A DNA stretch of 55,471 nt, taken from positions 1 to 55,471 of the forward strand of contig JAJDAP010000028.1 in assembly GCA_029261795.1 (NCBI GenBank), written 5' to 3'. The notes beneath the pieces are model-generated. The model made no database searches and was not told the DNA's origin. It worked only from the letters and a program-made list of their open reading frames with translations. Source of the stretch: Deltaproteobacteria bacterium (lineage in GTDB: Bacteria > Myxococcota_A > UBA9160 > UBA6930). A program made the translations under genes and the position numbers. Every line of letters begins with the position of its first letter. The first letter of the stretch is position 1. Shown piece by piece: positions 24,589 to 33,238 of the stretch.

Positions 24589-25338
24589 GTGCGCAACGTT
24601 TCACCCCGCAATGTCGGCTTCGCCCGCGTTCTGACGGTCGTCGTCGGGATCGTCCTGGCCTCGACTTCTGCGACGGCCAATGAGGCTTCACCGGCTACTC
24701 CTGCTGCGGACAGTACACCCATGCTCGAGGACGATGGAACGCTCGCCGGGGCCCCGGTCGTCGAAGTTCTCGAGGCCGACCCGCAGGCGGGCGCGACCAA
24801 GGCGATGTCCTGCGCAGGCTGCCACGGGATGGACGGCAACGCCGTCGTTCCGATCTGGCCCAAGCTCGCCGGGCAGCGCGCCGACTACATCGCCAAGCAG
24901 CTCCACGATTTCAAGGCGGCGCGCCGGTCCGATCCGACCATGAACGCCATGGCCGCGCCATTGTCGGATCAGGACATCGAGGACCTCGCCGCTCACTTCG
25001 AGCAGCAGGCACGGACAGTGGCGCCGGTGGATGCGGAGCTTGCCGCGATCGGGGAGCAGCTCTTCCTGATCGGCGCGCCGGAGCGGAACCTGCCGCCGTG
25101 TCAGAGTTGCCATGGAGCCGAAGCCGAGGGCTTCCACGTAAACGGGGGATTCCCTGCGCTGGCGGGCCAACACCCCGACTACATCGTCAAACAGCTCACG
25201 AGTTTCCGTTCCGAGAGCCGCGGAAACGACTGGAATGGTTCGATGCGATACGTGGCCAAGCAGCTCACGGACGACGAGATCCGGGCGTTGGCCGCTTACC
25301 TCGCTGGCGTCGACCACGCCGAGGCGAACACCCCGTAG
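24589..25338 (+). CDS. Diheme cytochrome c4-type protein
   Basis: A signal peptide (VVVGIVLASTSATA) is followed by two cytochrome c domains. The heme motifs are CAGCH (75-79) and CQSCH (171-175). Around them are the conserved c4 features: DGNAVVPIWPKLAGQRADYIAKQLHDFKAARR and GGFPALAGQHPDYIVKQLTSFRSESR, with axial methionines likely in NAMAAPLSD and GSMRYVAKQLTDDEI. It would be a soluble periplasmic electron carrier. The start is GTG at 24589 with no good ribosome site. It is 210 bases ahead of the multiheme operon, which starts from its own promoter, and could shuttle electrons between that conduit and the inner membrane. Confidence 0.88.
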   Translation: MRNVSPRNVGFARVLTVVVGIVLASTSATANEASPATPAADSTPMLEDDGTLAGAPVVEVLEADPQAGATKAMSCAGCHGMDGNAVVPIWPKLAGQRADYIAKQLHDFKAARRSDPTMNAMAAPLSDQDIEDLAAHFEQQARTVAPVDAELAAIGEQLFLIGAPERNLPPCQSCHGAEAEGFHVNGGFPALAGQHPDYIVKQLTSFRSESRGNDWNGSMRYVAKQLTDDEIRALAAYLAGVDHAEANTP

Positions 25339-25484
25339 CAAGCCGCCCACCTGCAGTGCCCCACGGCCTCGCCAGCGGCAGTCGAGAAGGGGGACGTTTC
25401 CCTCAATTGCGAGGCAACTTGCCCCATGCATACGCAAGTGGTGTGCTGTACTCAACCGAGCGTGCTCTAGAGTGCCCTATTCGT

Positions 25485-25500
25485 CGGCACCATCGTTGCA
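25485..25500 (+). promoter_or_regulatory. Sigma-54-type (-24/-12) promoter for the multiheme operon
   Basis: CGGCAC followed by five bases and TTGCA matches the RpoN consensus TGGCAC-N5-TTGCA at every conserved position but the first T, with the required GG-N10-GC spacing. It lies 48 bases before the NHL lipoprotein start. An enhancer-binding activator would be required; none is encoded in this window. Confidence 0.6.
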
Positions 25501-25548
25501 ATAACGTTTCATTATGATCGGTTGACACGCAAAGCGAGGTAGCAAGGA

Positions 25549-26667
25549 ATGCAGAGGACGAACCCAGCTGACGCCCCGGCGATCGCCCGTGTCGCTCAGT
25601 GGCCGTTGCGTGTCATCGTCCTGGCGATCGCGGCGGGCCTGTGGGGCTGCGCGACGGCAACGCCGGTTGCACCGATGCTGAAGTTGAGCTGGCCCGAACC
25701 GCCGGAAGTCGCCCGCATCGAGTTCCTGCGGGTGATTCGAGGCGCCCAGGATCTGGGGCCGGAACGCTCTGCATGGGAGATCGTGTCAGGCGTTTCGTCC
25801 AATGAACGGGGTCGCTCGATCGTCCAGCCGGTGGATATTGCCGTGACGCCGGATGGTTCGGTCGTCTACGTGTCGGACTTCGCGCAGGGCCTCATCCACG
25901 TGTTCGATCTCTCCGGGGAACGAATCCGAACCATCGGCGAAGGCCTCGCGCAGCCGTTCGGTGTGGCCCTGGATCAATCCGGGCAGCTCTGGGTTGCGGA
26001 ACAGGGCAAGAGCCAGATCCGGGTGCTCGGCGCGGACGGCGAGACCGTGCGCATCCTGCCGATGCCCGAGGTGGTGCGGGCCGTGGACCTCCTCCTCGAC
26101 GAATCACGCGGCCGGGTCTACGTGGCCGATGGCTCGCGTCAGCACCTGCAAGATCACTACGTTCGCATCTACGACCTGGACGGTGTTTTTCTCGGGAACG
26201 TGGGAAGCGGCCGTGGCGACGGACCCGGCCAGTTGATGTTCCCGACCTACCTCGCGCTGGATGCCGAGGGGCAGCTCTACGTGAGCGACACGGCGAACGG
26301 CCGGGTCTCGGTGTTCGACACGGATGGCGCCTTCGTGCGAATGCTCGGTGGACGCGGCGACACCTTCGGGATGTTCGACAAGCCGAAGGGCGTCGCCGTG
26401 GATTCCTTCGGAAACGTCTACGTGGTCGACTCGAGCTGGGCCAACGTCCAGATCTTCGGCCCGAGCGGCGACATCCTGCTCTATTTCGGTGGGCCCGGGA
26501 GCTATCCGGGGCTGCTCCGCAACCCGACCGGGATCGCGATGTCCAGCAACAACAAGATCTTCGTCGCGGACTACCTGAACCGGAGACTCAGTCTCTACCA
26601 GCTCGTCAACACGAAGGCCGGCGACGGCGTACCTGAGGCAACGCCACCGGCGATAAGTTCCAATTGA
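25549..26667 (+). CDS. NHL-repeat six-bladed beta-propeller lipoprotein (1)
   Basis: The lipobox is LAIAAGLWGC, so the mature protein is probably membrane-anchored. A linker with LSWPEPPEVARIEFLRVI precedes about six NHL repeats, each ending in a strand such as SVVYVSDFAQGLIHVFD, QLWVAEQGKSQIRVLG, RVYVADGS, QLYVSDTANGRVSVFD, NVYVVDSSWANVQIFG and KIFVADYLNRRLSLY. The propeller fills the whole mature chain. NHL propellers with multiheme cytochromes recur in extracellular-electron-transfer loci, where they are thought to be scaffolds (established association, unproven role). It is the first gene of the operon; AGGTAGCAAGGA precedes the ATG. Confidence 0.87.
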   Translation: MQRTNPADAPAIARVAQWPLRVIVLAIAAGLWGCATATPVAPMLKLSWPEPPEVARIEFLRVIRGAQDLGPERSAWEIVSGVSSNERGRSIVQPVDIAVTPDGSVVYVSDFAQGLIHVFDLSGERIRTIGEGLAQPFGVALDQSGQLWVAEQGKSQIRVLGADGETVRILPMPEVVRAVDLLLDESRGRVYVADGSRQHLQDHYVRIYDLDGVFLGNVGSGRGDGPGQLMFPTYLALDAEGQLYVSDTANGRVSVFDTDGAFVRMLGGRGDTFGMFDKPKGVAVDSFGNVYVVDSSWANVQIFGPSGDILLYFGGPGSYPGLLRNPTGIAMSSNNKIFVADYLNRRLSLYQLVNTKAGDGVPEATPPAISSN

Positions 26668-26682
26668 AGAAAGGATACTAAA

Positions 26683-27456
26683 ATGACTGACATGACCCGA
26701 CGAACCCTCGTGATCCTCGCCAGCATCTCGATGCTGTGGCTAGGCGCGATGGCTGCCCACGGGCAGGCAGCGCCCGGCGCCGGGATCGCCAACTCTTCCC
26801 ATGACTTCACGGCAACCTCGACCACCACGGTGGGTCTGTGCACATTCTGTCACACGCCGCATCGGGCCCTCCAGACGAAGCTGCTGTGGAACCACGCGCT
26901 GTCGACCCAGACCTATTCCTGGACCGATACGACCGTGACCACGGGCGGAACGACGCTTCCGACCTTCGATGCCACCTGGCAGGGCGTGAGCAAGAATTGT
27001 CTCTCCTGCCACGACGGAACGGTCGCGGTCGGCGATGTCGCCTGGTTCGACGCCACACCCAACCAGACGCTCGACGCCACCCAGCACAGCGCGGCGAACG
27101 ATCCCTCCCTGATCACGTTCAGCAACCCCGGCTCGGGTGACATGGCAGGGAACCACCCCGTCGCACATCCGTTCCCCTTCCAGGGACAGGCCAGCAGCTA
27201 CAACAGCGTGACCACCGGTGTCCCGGCCGTCGCGAGTGGCTGGCAGGCCGATCCGCAGACGCTGGGTATCCGGCTGTTCAACGACGACGGCGCGGGCAAC
27301 GTGTCCGCGGGCGCCGTCGTTGGCCAGGCCGGAATGGAGTGCTCGTCCTGCCACGATCCGCACAACGGTGCAACCGTGCTCGACGATTACTTCCTGCGAG
27401 GAACCCTGACAGGGAACTCCACCGCGTACATCTGCCTGAAGTGCCACGTCAAATAG
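26683..27456 (+). CDS. Tetraheme cytochrome c (doubled-CXXCH type)
   Basis: A signal peptide (ILASISMLWLGAMAAHGQA) leads to a 230-residue mature chain with four CXXCH motifs: CTFCH, CLSCH, CSSCH and CLKCH. The block SHDFTATSTTTVGLCTFCHTPHRALQTKLLWN is the signature of multiheme proteins of Geobacter-type electron conduits and is repeated almost exactly in the 12-heme protein downstream. Several extra histidines (AGNHPVAHPF) can serve as distal ligands. It would be periplasmic or outer-surface. AAGGAT with AAA lies before the ATG. The gap to the preceding gene is 15 bases. Confidence 0.9.
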   Translation: MTDMTRRTLVILASISMLWLGAMAAHGQAAPGAGIANSSHDFTATSTTTVGLCTFCHTPHRALQTKLLWNHALSTQTYSWTDTTVTTGGTTLPTFDATWQGVSKNCLSCHDGTVAVGDVAWFDATPNQTLDATQHSAANDPSLITFSNPGSGDMAGNHPVAHPFPFQGQASSYNSVTTGVPAVASGWQADPQTLGIRLFNDDGAGNVSAGAVVGQAGMECSSCHDPHNGATVLDDYFLRGTLTGNSTAYICLKCHVK

Positions 27457-27474
27457 TCGCGGAGAAATCGCTCG

Positions 27475-28131
27475 ATGCCTGGCCGCAGCCAGCGCTGGGG
27501 GTTCGCGCCCCCAGCGCTCTGGTGCATTCTCGTGCTCGCTGCGGGATGTTCACCGGAAGTCCGCTACCGCGTTCTCTCCGGGGTGTTCGACGGCGTGCCG
27601 CCGCCCGGCACTCCGCCCAAAGAGCGGCTGCGGCATCCGCGCTCGGGCACAATTCCCGAGCCAGCTCCGCCTCCGGTGCCCGTGCCGGGGGCGGAGCTGG
27701 CTGGCGCCGAAATCCCGGAGGAGCCTGAAGACCTCCGGCCTCACTACGAGACCTTCGCAGAGCTGGTTGCCGCCTTCCCGGCAGATGCGAGCGGTGGCCC
27801 CGACTGGGTCGAGGCGGTGCGTCGGGGCCTCGCCGATCCGCTGCCCTCGATCGAGCCTGGCGAACCGCTCGCGCCCTTTCCACTCAACGTCCGCCTGCGT
27901 TCCGCGGTCCCCGGCTTCGACGTAGTCTTTCCCCACGCTGCCCACACCTACTGGCTGCGGTGTGACAACTGCCATCAGGAGATCTTCGTGATGCGCGCGG
28001 GCGCGAACCCGATCTCGATGACGAAGATCTTCCGGGGCGAGGCCTGCGGGCGCTGTCATGGCACGGTGGCCTTCGCCGCGGAGACCGGCTGTCCTCGTTG
28101 CCACGTGCGGATGGCGGGGCCCGCGGGATGA
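27475..28131 (+). CDS. Triheme c7-type cytochrome lipoprotein
   Basis: The lipobox LVLAAGCSP marks it as a lipoprotein. A proline-rich, probably extended linker (PEPAPPPVPVPGAELAG) of about 100 residues leads to a compact C-terminal triheme domain: FPHAAHTYWLRCDNCHQEIF, then EACGRCHGTVAF, then GCPRCHV. Histidines in FPHAAH are likely axial ligands. The domain is the c(7)-like triheme unit. It is a close paralogue of the next gene: both share CHxEIFxMRAGANxxSM and RGExCGxCH. The linker suggests it spans part of the periplasm or projects from the membrane. Its stop overlaps the next start (ATGA). Confidence 0.88.
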   Translation: MPGRSQRWGFAPPALWCILVLAAGCSPEVRYRVLSGVFDGVPPPGTPPKERLRHPRSGTIPEPAPPPVPVPGAELAGAEIPEEPEDLRPHYETFAELVAAFPADASGGPDWVEAVRRGLADPLPSIEPGEPLAPFPLNVRLRSAVPGFDVVFPHAAHTYWLRCDNCHQEIFVMRAGANPISMTKIFRGEACGRCHGTVAFAAETGCPRCHVRMAGPAG

Positions 28132-28472
28132 AGCGCAATGTCTGGCGCCGCACCGGTTTCGTGTCAATGCTCACCGTCGGCCTCGCGATCCCGTCGCAAG
28201 CCACCGATCCGGTGCTTGGCGACGTGCGCATGGACCGCCTGTCGACGACCAACGCGATTCCGCCCGTGGTGTTTCCCCACTGGAAGCACCGCACAGAGTT
28301 TCGATGCTATGCGTGCCATCCCGAGATCTTCGAGATGCGGGCGGGCGCGAATGCTGTCTCGATGGACGCGATCAGCCGAGGCGAGTTCTGTGGAGCGTGT
28401 CACGACGGACACACGGCCTTTGCCGTGGGGTTCGACTCGTGCCGAACCTGTCACAGCGGCGCGGAGCAGTGA
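28128..28472 (+). CDS. Triheme c7-type cytochrome (periplasmic paralogue)
   Basis: From the ATG at 28128, which overlaps the previous stop as ATGA, the protein has 114 aa: a signal peptide (MLTVGLAIPSQA) and a single triheme domain with CYACH, CGACH and CRTCH. VFPHWKHRTEFRCYACHPEIFEMRAGAN matches the C-terminal domain of the upstream lipoprotein, so the two arose by tandem duplication. Without a lipobox or linker it should be freely diffusible in the periplasm, a plausible electron feeder for the barrel-embedded module encoded next. Confidence 0.88.
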   Translation: MKRNVWRRTGFVSMLTVGLAIPSQATDPVLGDVRMDRLSTTNAIPPVVFPHWKHRTEFRCYACHPEIFEMRAGANAVSMDAISRGEFCGACHDGHTAFAVGFDSCRTCHSGAEQ

Positions 28473-28475
28473 GCC

Positions 28476-30434
28476 GTGATCCGGCGAAGCCCTCGGAGCT
28501 GCGAAGCCTTGCTGTTGCTCGCGTTGCTCTGCGCGGCGGAAGCCGAGGCACAGGTCGTTGTCGTGGATCGTCTCTCCGGGCACATCGAGCTGGGCGTCCT
28601 GGCGCGGCGCCAGACCACCGATCTCGAGGGATCCTCGGACCGGAGCTTCGAGGAACTCCGCCTCGAGGAACGCGCGGGCGTCAAACTCGGTGGCTACCTG
28701 GTCCACCGCAATCTCCTGCGGCTCTCGCTAGGCGGGACGATCGGGTTCCGTCAGGGAAACCGCAGTTCGAGTTTCGGTTCGCTCGGAAATGATGATTCCC
28801 GGCTCCTCGAGTACGACGCCAACGTCCGGCTGCTTCCGGCGAGCCGGATCTCGCTCGCCCTGTTCGGTAACCGCTTCGAGGATCGTTTGAACCAGAGCTT
28901 CGGGACGAGCACCGAGTCGAGTGGCGACCTCGCCGGTGCGACGCTGCATCTGGGGGCCCCGTGGTTTCCATCGACGCTCACCTGGCGCAATACCAGCTCG
29001 CAGGTCGAATCGATCGGAGCCGCGTTTCCGAGCCAACGATCGGAGGAGCGCGAGACCTTCGAGTTCACGGGCCAGCGTTTCACCGACCGCTTCCGGGTGA
29101 GCCTCCGACTGCGCGAAGAGGAGGTGGACGATGGCAGCTTCCCCCCGGTCCCCGACTACCGGACGCGCGAGGCCGCCGCGACCCTTGCCACGACCTTCGG
29201 CGACTACCTGGAAAAGAACCTGCGGACATCGCTTCGATACTTCGAACGCGAAGGAGCCTCCACCTTCGAGAGCACGAGCGCGAACACCGCGTTCGATTGG
29301 GCGATCACCGAGCGCTTCCGCTCGCTACTGCAGCATGACTTCAATCGCGTGGATACCGACGGCTTCCAGACCACAGAGAACCGCGGCAGTCTGATGCTGA
29401 GCCATCGGCTCTACGACAGCCTGCGGAGCCGTCTGAACCTGTTCGGGACCGCGTCGCGTCGCGACGAGGGCAGCCTCGACACCTACGGCGCTCGGGTCGC
29501 CTTCGACTACCGCAAGCGGCTTCCATGGCAGAGCCGACTGCGCATCGATCTGACCGGCGGCTACCGGACGCGCGATACGCAGCTGCGCGGAAGCGTCATA
29601 CCCGTCCGGGACGAGCGCATCACGGTCTCGCAGTTGACGGGCCTGCTGCTGGCGAATGCACGCGCGAGGCCCGGATCGGTCGAGGTCTTCCTGGGCGTCG
29701 GTGGGCCTCAGCTCGTCGAGGGCATCGACTATGAGATCGACCCGATCGGCGACCAGGTGGCCATCAACGTCTTCCCGGGCGGCCTGGTCTCGCAGGGCGA
29801 CATCCTCTCGGTGAGTTATGACTTCCTGACGGACCCGAGTGCCGAGATCGCAACCACGAGCATCCGCTTCGGGATCGCCTGGAGCCTCCCCTGGCTGGAG
29901 ATCCGCTACGCGCACGATGAGGTGGAGGACCGCCTACGTGGCGGCACGGCCGGCTTCCTCCAGGATTCAACGCGGGACGAGCTGCGCGCCGAACTGATCG
30001 GAGAATTCGACCGCCTACGCGCCACGTTCGCGGGACGGGTGGCGCGCGAACAGGCCACGACCTTCGAATTCGACGAATGGGCGCTCGACCAGACCCTGCG
30101 CTGGCCCATCGCGACGAATCTCAACCTCTACCTGTGGGCGCGACAAAGCAGCCGCGACTTCGTGCGGCCGGTTCGCGAGACCGAATCCCTGAGTGCGGGC
30201 GGCTCGCTCACCTGGCGGCTGGGCGGCCGGAGCCGGTTGCGCATCTACGCCAACTACCGGGATCTCTCCGACACGATCTCCTCGGACCAGACCGACATCG
30301 AAGCCGGATTGCAAGGTCACGTGGAGCTGGCGAAGATCGAAGTGCGGCCGACCCTGATCTGGACGCAACGAGAGCGAGGCAACGTGTCATCCGAAGACAT
30401 CCGGTTCGTGTTCCGGATCCGGAGGAGTTTCTGA
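28476..30434 (+). CDS. Outer-membrane beta-barrel of a porin-cytochrome conduit
   Basis: A signal peptide (LLLLALLCAAEAEAQ) precedes about 625 residues dominated by alternating amphipathic strands, e.g. LLRLSLGGTIGFRQGNRSSSFG, RISLALFGNRFEDRLNQSFG, RLRATFAGRVAREQATTFEFDEW, ending in IRFVFRIRRSF with the C-terminal Phe expected of barrel proteins. An inserted more globular stretch (SVEVFLGVGGPQLVEGIDYEI) interrupts the strands. No CXXCH is present. The size suits a 20-plus-strand porin. Flanked by c-type cytochromes, it is the best candidate for the sheath that lets hemes cross the outer membrane, as MtrB/OmbB-type proteins do; direct homology to those was not established. The start is GTG, three bases after the previous stop. 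Confidence 0.8.
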   Translation: MIRRSPRSCEALLLLALLCAAEAEAQVVVVDRLSGHIELGVLARRQTTDLEGSSDRSFEELRLEERAGVKLGGYLVHRNLLRLSLGGTIGFRQGNRSSSFGSLGNDDSRLLEYDANVRLLPASRISLALFGNRFEDRLNQSFGTSTESSGDLAGATLHLGAPWFPSTLTWRNTSSQVESIGAAFPSQRSEERETFEFTGQRFTDRFRVSLRLREEEVDDGSFPPVPDYRTREAAATLATTFGDYLEKNLRTSLRYFEREGASTFESTSANTAFDWAITERFRSLLQHDFNRVDTDGFQTTENRGSLMLSHRLYDSLRSRLNLFGTASRRDEGSLDTYGARVAFDYRKRLPWQSRLRIDLTGGYRTRDTQLRGSVIPVRDERITVSQLTGLLLANARARPGSVEVFLGVGGPQLVEGIDYEIDPIGDQVAINVFPGGLVSQGDILSVSYDFLTDPSAEIATTSIRFGIAWSLPWLEIRYAHDEVEDRLRGGTAGFLQDSTRDELRAELIGEFDRLRATFAGRVAREQATTFEFDEWALDQTLRWPIATNLNLYLWARQSSRDFVRPVRETESLSAGGSLTWRLGGRSRLRIYANYRDLSDTISSDQTDIEAGLQGHVELAKIEVRPTLIWTQRERGNVSSEDIRFVFRIRRSF

Positions 30435-30436
30435 AG

Positions 30437-31507
30437 ATGTCGTTCCTGTACCTCACGCTACGGGCGATGGCCTTGGTGGTCCTACTGGCGATCGGGGCCG
30501 GCTGTTCCGGTGATGCGATGCTTCCGCTGCTGACGGAGTTCGAGCACGCGGCGCCGGGCTCGAACGAGGCGCGACCCATCTGGCCGTCGCCACCCGAACC
30601 GATGCGGATCGCGTATCTCGGCAGCATCCGTTCGGAGGACGAGTTCAATCCGCGCGGCTCTTTCTGGCGCCGCCTGGCCGCCATGGTCACCGGAGCCGAA
30701 GGTGCGCGCTTCATCCGCCCGGCGGCACTCTGCATCGCCGGAGCGACCCTGGCGGTGGCGGATCCGGGCGCGTCGGCCGTCCACGTGCTGAACCTGGAGA
30801 CGCGTAGCTGGACCGTGGTGGGTGCGAACCGCGACCTCGTTTCTCCGGTCGGCGTGGCTTGTCTCCCGGACGGGCGGATCGTGGTAGCGGATTCGGTGCG
30901 GCAGGCGCTCGTCGTCTATGCGCCCGGCTCCAAGGAGGGCAGCGTCATCGCCACGCTCGCGGCGCTGGAGCGGCCGACCGGGCTGGCCTATGAGCCAAGC
31001 AGCGGGATGCTCTGGGTCGCCGAAACGCTCGGGCACCGCGTGCGTGCCCTCGACCTGGAAGGACGCGAAGTTCGACGCTTCGGATCGCGCGGTGTCGCGA
31101 TCGGCGAATTGAATCATCCGACCCGGCTCGCCGCCGATGGTCGGGGCGGCGTATGGGTGACCGACTCCCTGAATTTCCGAGTCCAACATTTCGATGGCCA
31201 GGGGCGACCCGGCGCGACGCTCGGCAGGCCCGGCGATCGGGCCGGGAGTTTTGCGCGGCCCCGAGGGCTGGCGATCGACTCGGCGGGCCGCGTCTTCGCA
31301 GTGGATGCGCTACTCGACGCCGTCCAGATCTTCGATGCCATGGGCTCCCTGCTGCTCGTATTCGGCGGGCGCGGGGCTGGGCCGGGTGAGTTCTGGTTGC
31401 CTTCGGACGTCGCGCTCGATCGCGGCGGCCACGTTTTCGTGAGCGACTCCTACAATCAACGCATCCAGGTGTTCGCCTATCATCCACCCGAGGAGGACGC
31501 ACCGTGA
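30437..31507 (+). CDS. NHL-repeat beta-propeller lipoprotein (2)
   Basis: This protein has 356 aa from the ATG at 30437 (GGAGG upstream; start three bases after the previous stop). The lipobox is LLAIGAGCSG. As in the first propeller, the start of the mature chain has IWPSPPEPMRIAYLGSI, showing the two are paralogues. NHL blades follow: ATLAVADPGASAVHVLN, RIVVADSVRQALVVYA, MLWVAETLGHRVRALD, GVWVTDSLNFRVQHFD, RVFAVDALLDAVQIFD and HVFVSDSYNQRIQVF. Its position between the barrel and the largest cytochrome suggests an outer-membrane scaffold. It overlaps the next gene (GTGA). Confidence 0.88.
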   Translation: MSFLYLTLRAMALVVLLAIGAGCSGDAMLPLLTEFEHAAPGSNEARPIWPSPPEPMRIAYLGSIRSEDEFNPRGSFWRRLAAMVTGAEGARFIRPAALCIAGATLAVADPGASAVHVLNLETRSWTVVGANRDLVSPVGVACLPDGRIVVADSVRQALVVYAPGSKEGSVIATLAALERPTGLAYEPSSGMLWVAETLGHRVRALDLEGREVRRFGSRGVAIGELNHPTRLAADGRGGVWVTDSLNFRVQHFDGQGRPGATLGRPGDRAGSFARPRGLAIDSAGRVFAVDALLDAVQIFDAMGSLLLVFGGRGAGPGEFWLPSDVALDRGGHVFVSDSYNQRIQVFAYHPPEEDAP

Positions 31508-33225
31508 TCCGACGGGCCATCCTGATGGCGACCGCTGCGCTGCTGATACCGGCTGGCGAACCCGCGAACGCGGACGTTGCGAGCACGCTCCACAACTTCT
31601 CGCCGAGCGGGCCTGGTACCGTCAAGAACCCGAATCCGGTGGGTCTGTGCACGTTCTGTCACACGCCCCATCGAGCGGAACAGACCCGTGCACTCTGGAA
31701 CCGCAGCCTTCCGCAGAACGCGTACGGCCCGTATCAGAGCAGCACCCTGCTGGCTCCGGTCGGTCAGCCCACCGGCTCTTCGAGGCTCTGCCTCTCGTGT
31801 CACGATGGCACGGTGGCGCTCGGCAACGTCCTGCACGCGCCCGGCCAGGTCATCGCGCCGCTCCCCCCGCTCCAGGGCCGCGTCCGGCTGGGTACGGATC
31901 TCAGTGACGACCATCCCGTCTCGTTCGTCTTCGACGACTCCTTGGCCCTTGCGAACGGTGAGCTCCATTCTCCGTCCACCCTGGTCGGCCCGGTGCGACT
32001 CGATCGCAATGGAGAGGTGCAGTGCACGTCGTGCCACGATCCGCACTCCGACAGCTTCCCCAAGTTCCTGGTGACGGACAATCAGTCGTCCTCCCTCTGC
32101 ATCTCATGCCACGACAAGCGGGACTGGACCTCCTCCTCCCACGCCACGTCGGCGGCCACCTGGAACGGCGCGGGGACCGATCCGTGGCCCGGCAGCTCGT
32201 TCGCCACGGTTGGCGAGAACGGCTGCCTCTCGTGCCACGACCCGCATTCGGCGGCGGAGGCGGAGCGGCTGCTGGCGCGCACGCCACCGGAGGACGTGTG
32301 TCTCGCCTGCCACAATGGCAACGTCGCGGCGACGGACGTCGAATCCCAACTGCTCAAGCCCGAGCACCATCCGGTGATCGAGACGAGCGGGATCCACGAC
32401 CCGGCGGAAGATCCCCTGAACGCTCCGCGCCACGTGTTCTGCGCGGACTGTCACAATCCCCACTCGGTCAGCGGAGCCACGGCGCAGGCACCGAACGTAT
32501 CGGGCCGCCAGCGAAATGTGCGTGGCCTGGATGTCGGCGGCGCGCCGATCGCCAACGCCCAGCTCGCCTACGAGATCTGTCTGCAATGCCACGGTATCGA
32601 CGAGCAGCCATCACCGAGAGTCGTGCGCTTGGACCACGTCACCAACGTGCGCCTGGAAACACATCCGGGGAATCCGTCGTTCCATCCGGTCACGGCGGTC
32701 GGTACGAATCCAGGGGCGATCACGCTGATTCCGCCGCTCTCCGCGAGCAGCCGCATCTATTGTCACGACTGCCACAACACCGATGAGGCGCCGAACCCGT
32801 CCCCGTCGACCCCGAACGGCCCCCACGGCTCGGTGCACGCACCCATCCTCGAACGCGAGTACCCGCTGGTCGACTTCGTTCCCTTCGATGCGAGCACCTA
32901 CGCGATGTGTTTCAAGTGCCACGACGAGGGGCTGCTACGTGACGACGCCGCGTTCCCCCACAAGAAGCACCTCGAGAACGCGGACGCCCCATGCGCCGCC
33001 TGTCACGACCCGCACGGCTCGCGCGCGTCCACGCACCTGATCAACTTCCTTCGCTTCGACGCGGCCGGGACCGAGGTCGTGCGGCCCTCGCTCTTCACGG
33101 GCCGCCTCGAATACCAGGACCTCGGCGGGGGGCGCGGCCGCTGTTACCTGACCTGCCACAACGAGGATCACTGCCCCAGGGAATACGACGGACCGGACAA
33201 GTCGTTCATCGGGGACTGCAATTGA
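31504..33225 (+). CDS. Large multiheme cytochrome c, 11 CXXCH plus one CX3CH
   Basis: A signal peptide precedes about 550 residues with CXXCH motifs CTFCH, CLSCH, CTSCH, CISCH, CLSCH, CLACH, CADCH, CLQCH, CHDCH, CFKCH and CAACH, plus CYLTCH near residue 547, an atypical CX3CH. It opens with NPVGLCTFCHTPHRAEQTRALWN, as in the tetraheme protein, and alternates CXXCHDPHS-type doubled motifs, a pattern of long linear heme chains. It would be the terminal, probably extracellular, cytochrome of the conduit. Its GTG start overlaps the propeller stop, so the two are translated together. Cysteines outside heme motifs are rare (DHCPREY and the final DC). Confidence 0.9.
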   Translation: MIRRAILMATAALLIPAGEPANADVASTLHNFSPSGPGTVKNPNPVGLCTFCHTPHRAEQTRALWNRSLPQNAYGPYQSSTLLAPVGQPTGSSRLCLSCHDGTVALGNVLHAPGQVIAPLPPLQGRVRLGTDLSDDHPVSFVFDDSLALANGELHSPSTLVGPVRLDRNGEVQCTSCHDPHSDSFPKFLVTDNQSSSLCISCHDKRDWTSSSHATSAATWNGAGTDPWPGSSFATVGENGCLSCHDPHSAAEAERLLARTPPEDVCLACHNGNVAATDVESQLLKPEHHPVIETSGIHDPAEDPLNAPRHVFCADCHNPHSVSGATAQAPNVSGRQRNVRGLDVGGAPIANAQLAYEICLQCHGIDEQPSPRVVRLDHVTNVRLETHPGNPSFHPVTAVGTNPGAITLIPPLSASSRIYCHDCHNTDEAPNPSPSTPNGPHGSVHAPILEREYPLVDFVPFDASTYAMCFKCHDEGLLRDDAAFPHKKHLENADAPCAACHDPHGSRASTHLINFLRFDAAGTEVVRPSLFTGRLEYQDLGGGRGRCYLTCHNEDHCPREYDGPDKSFIGDCN

Positions 33226-33238
33226 CGGAGGGTTCGAC

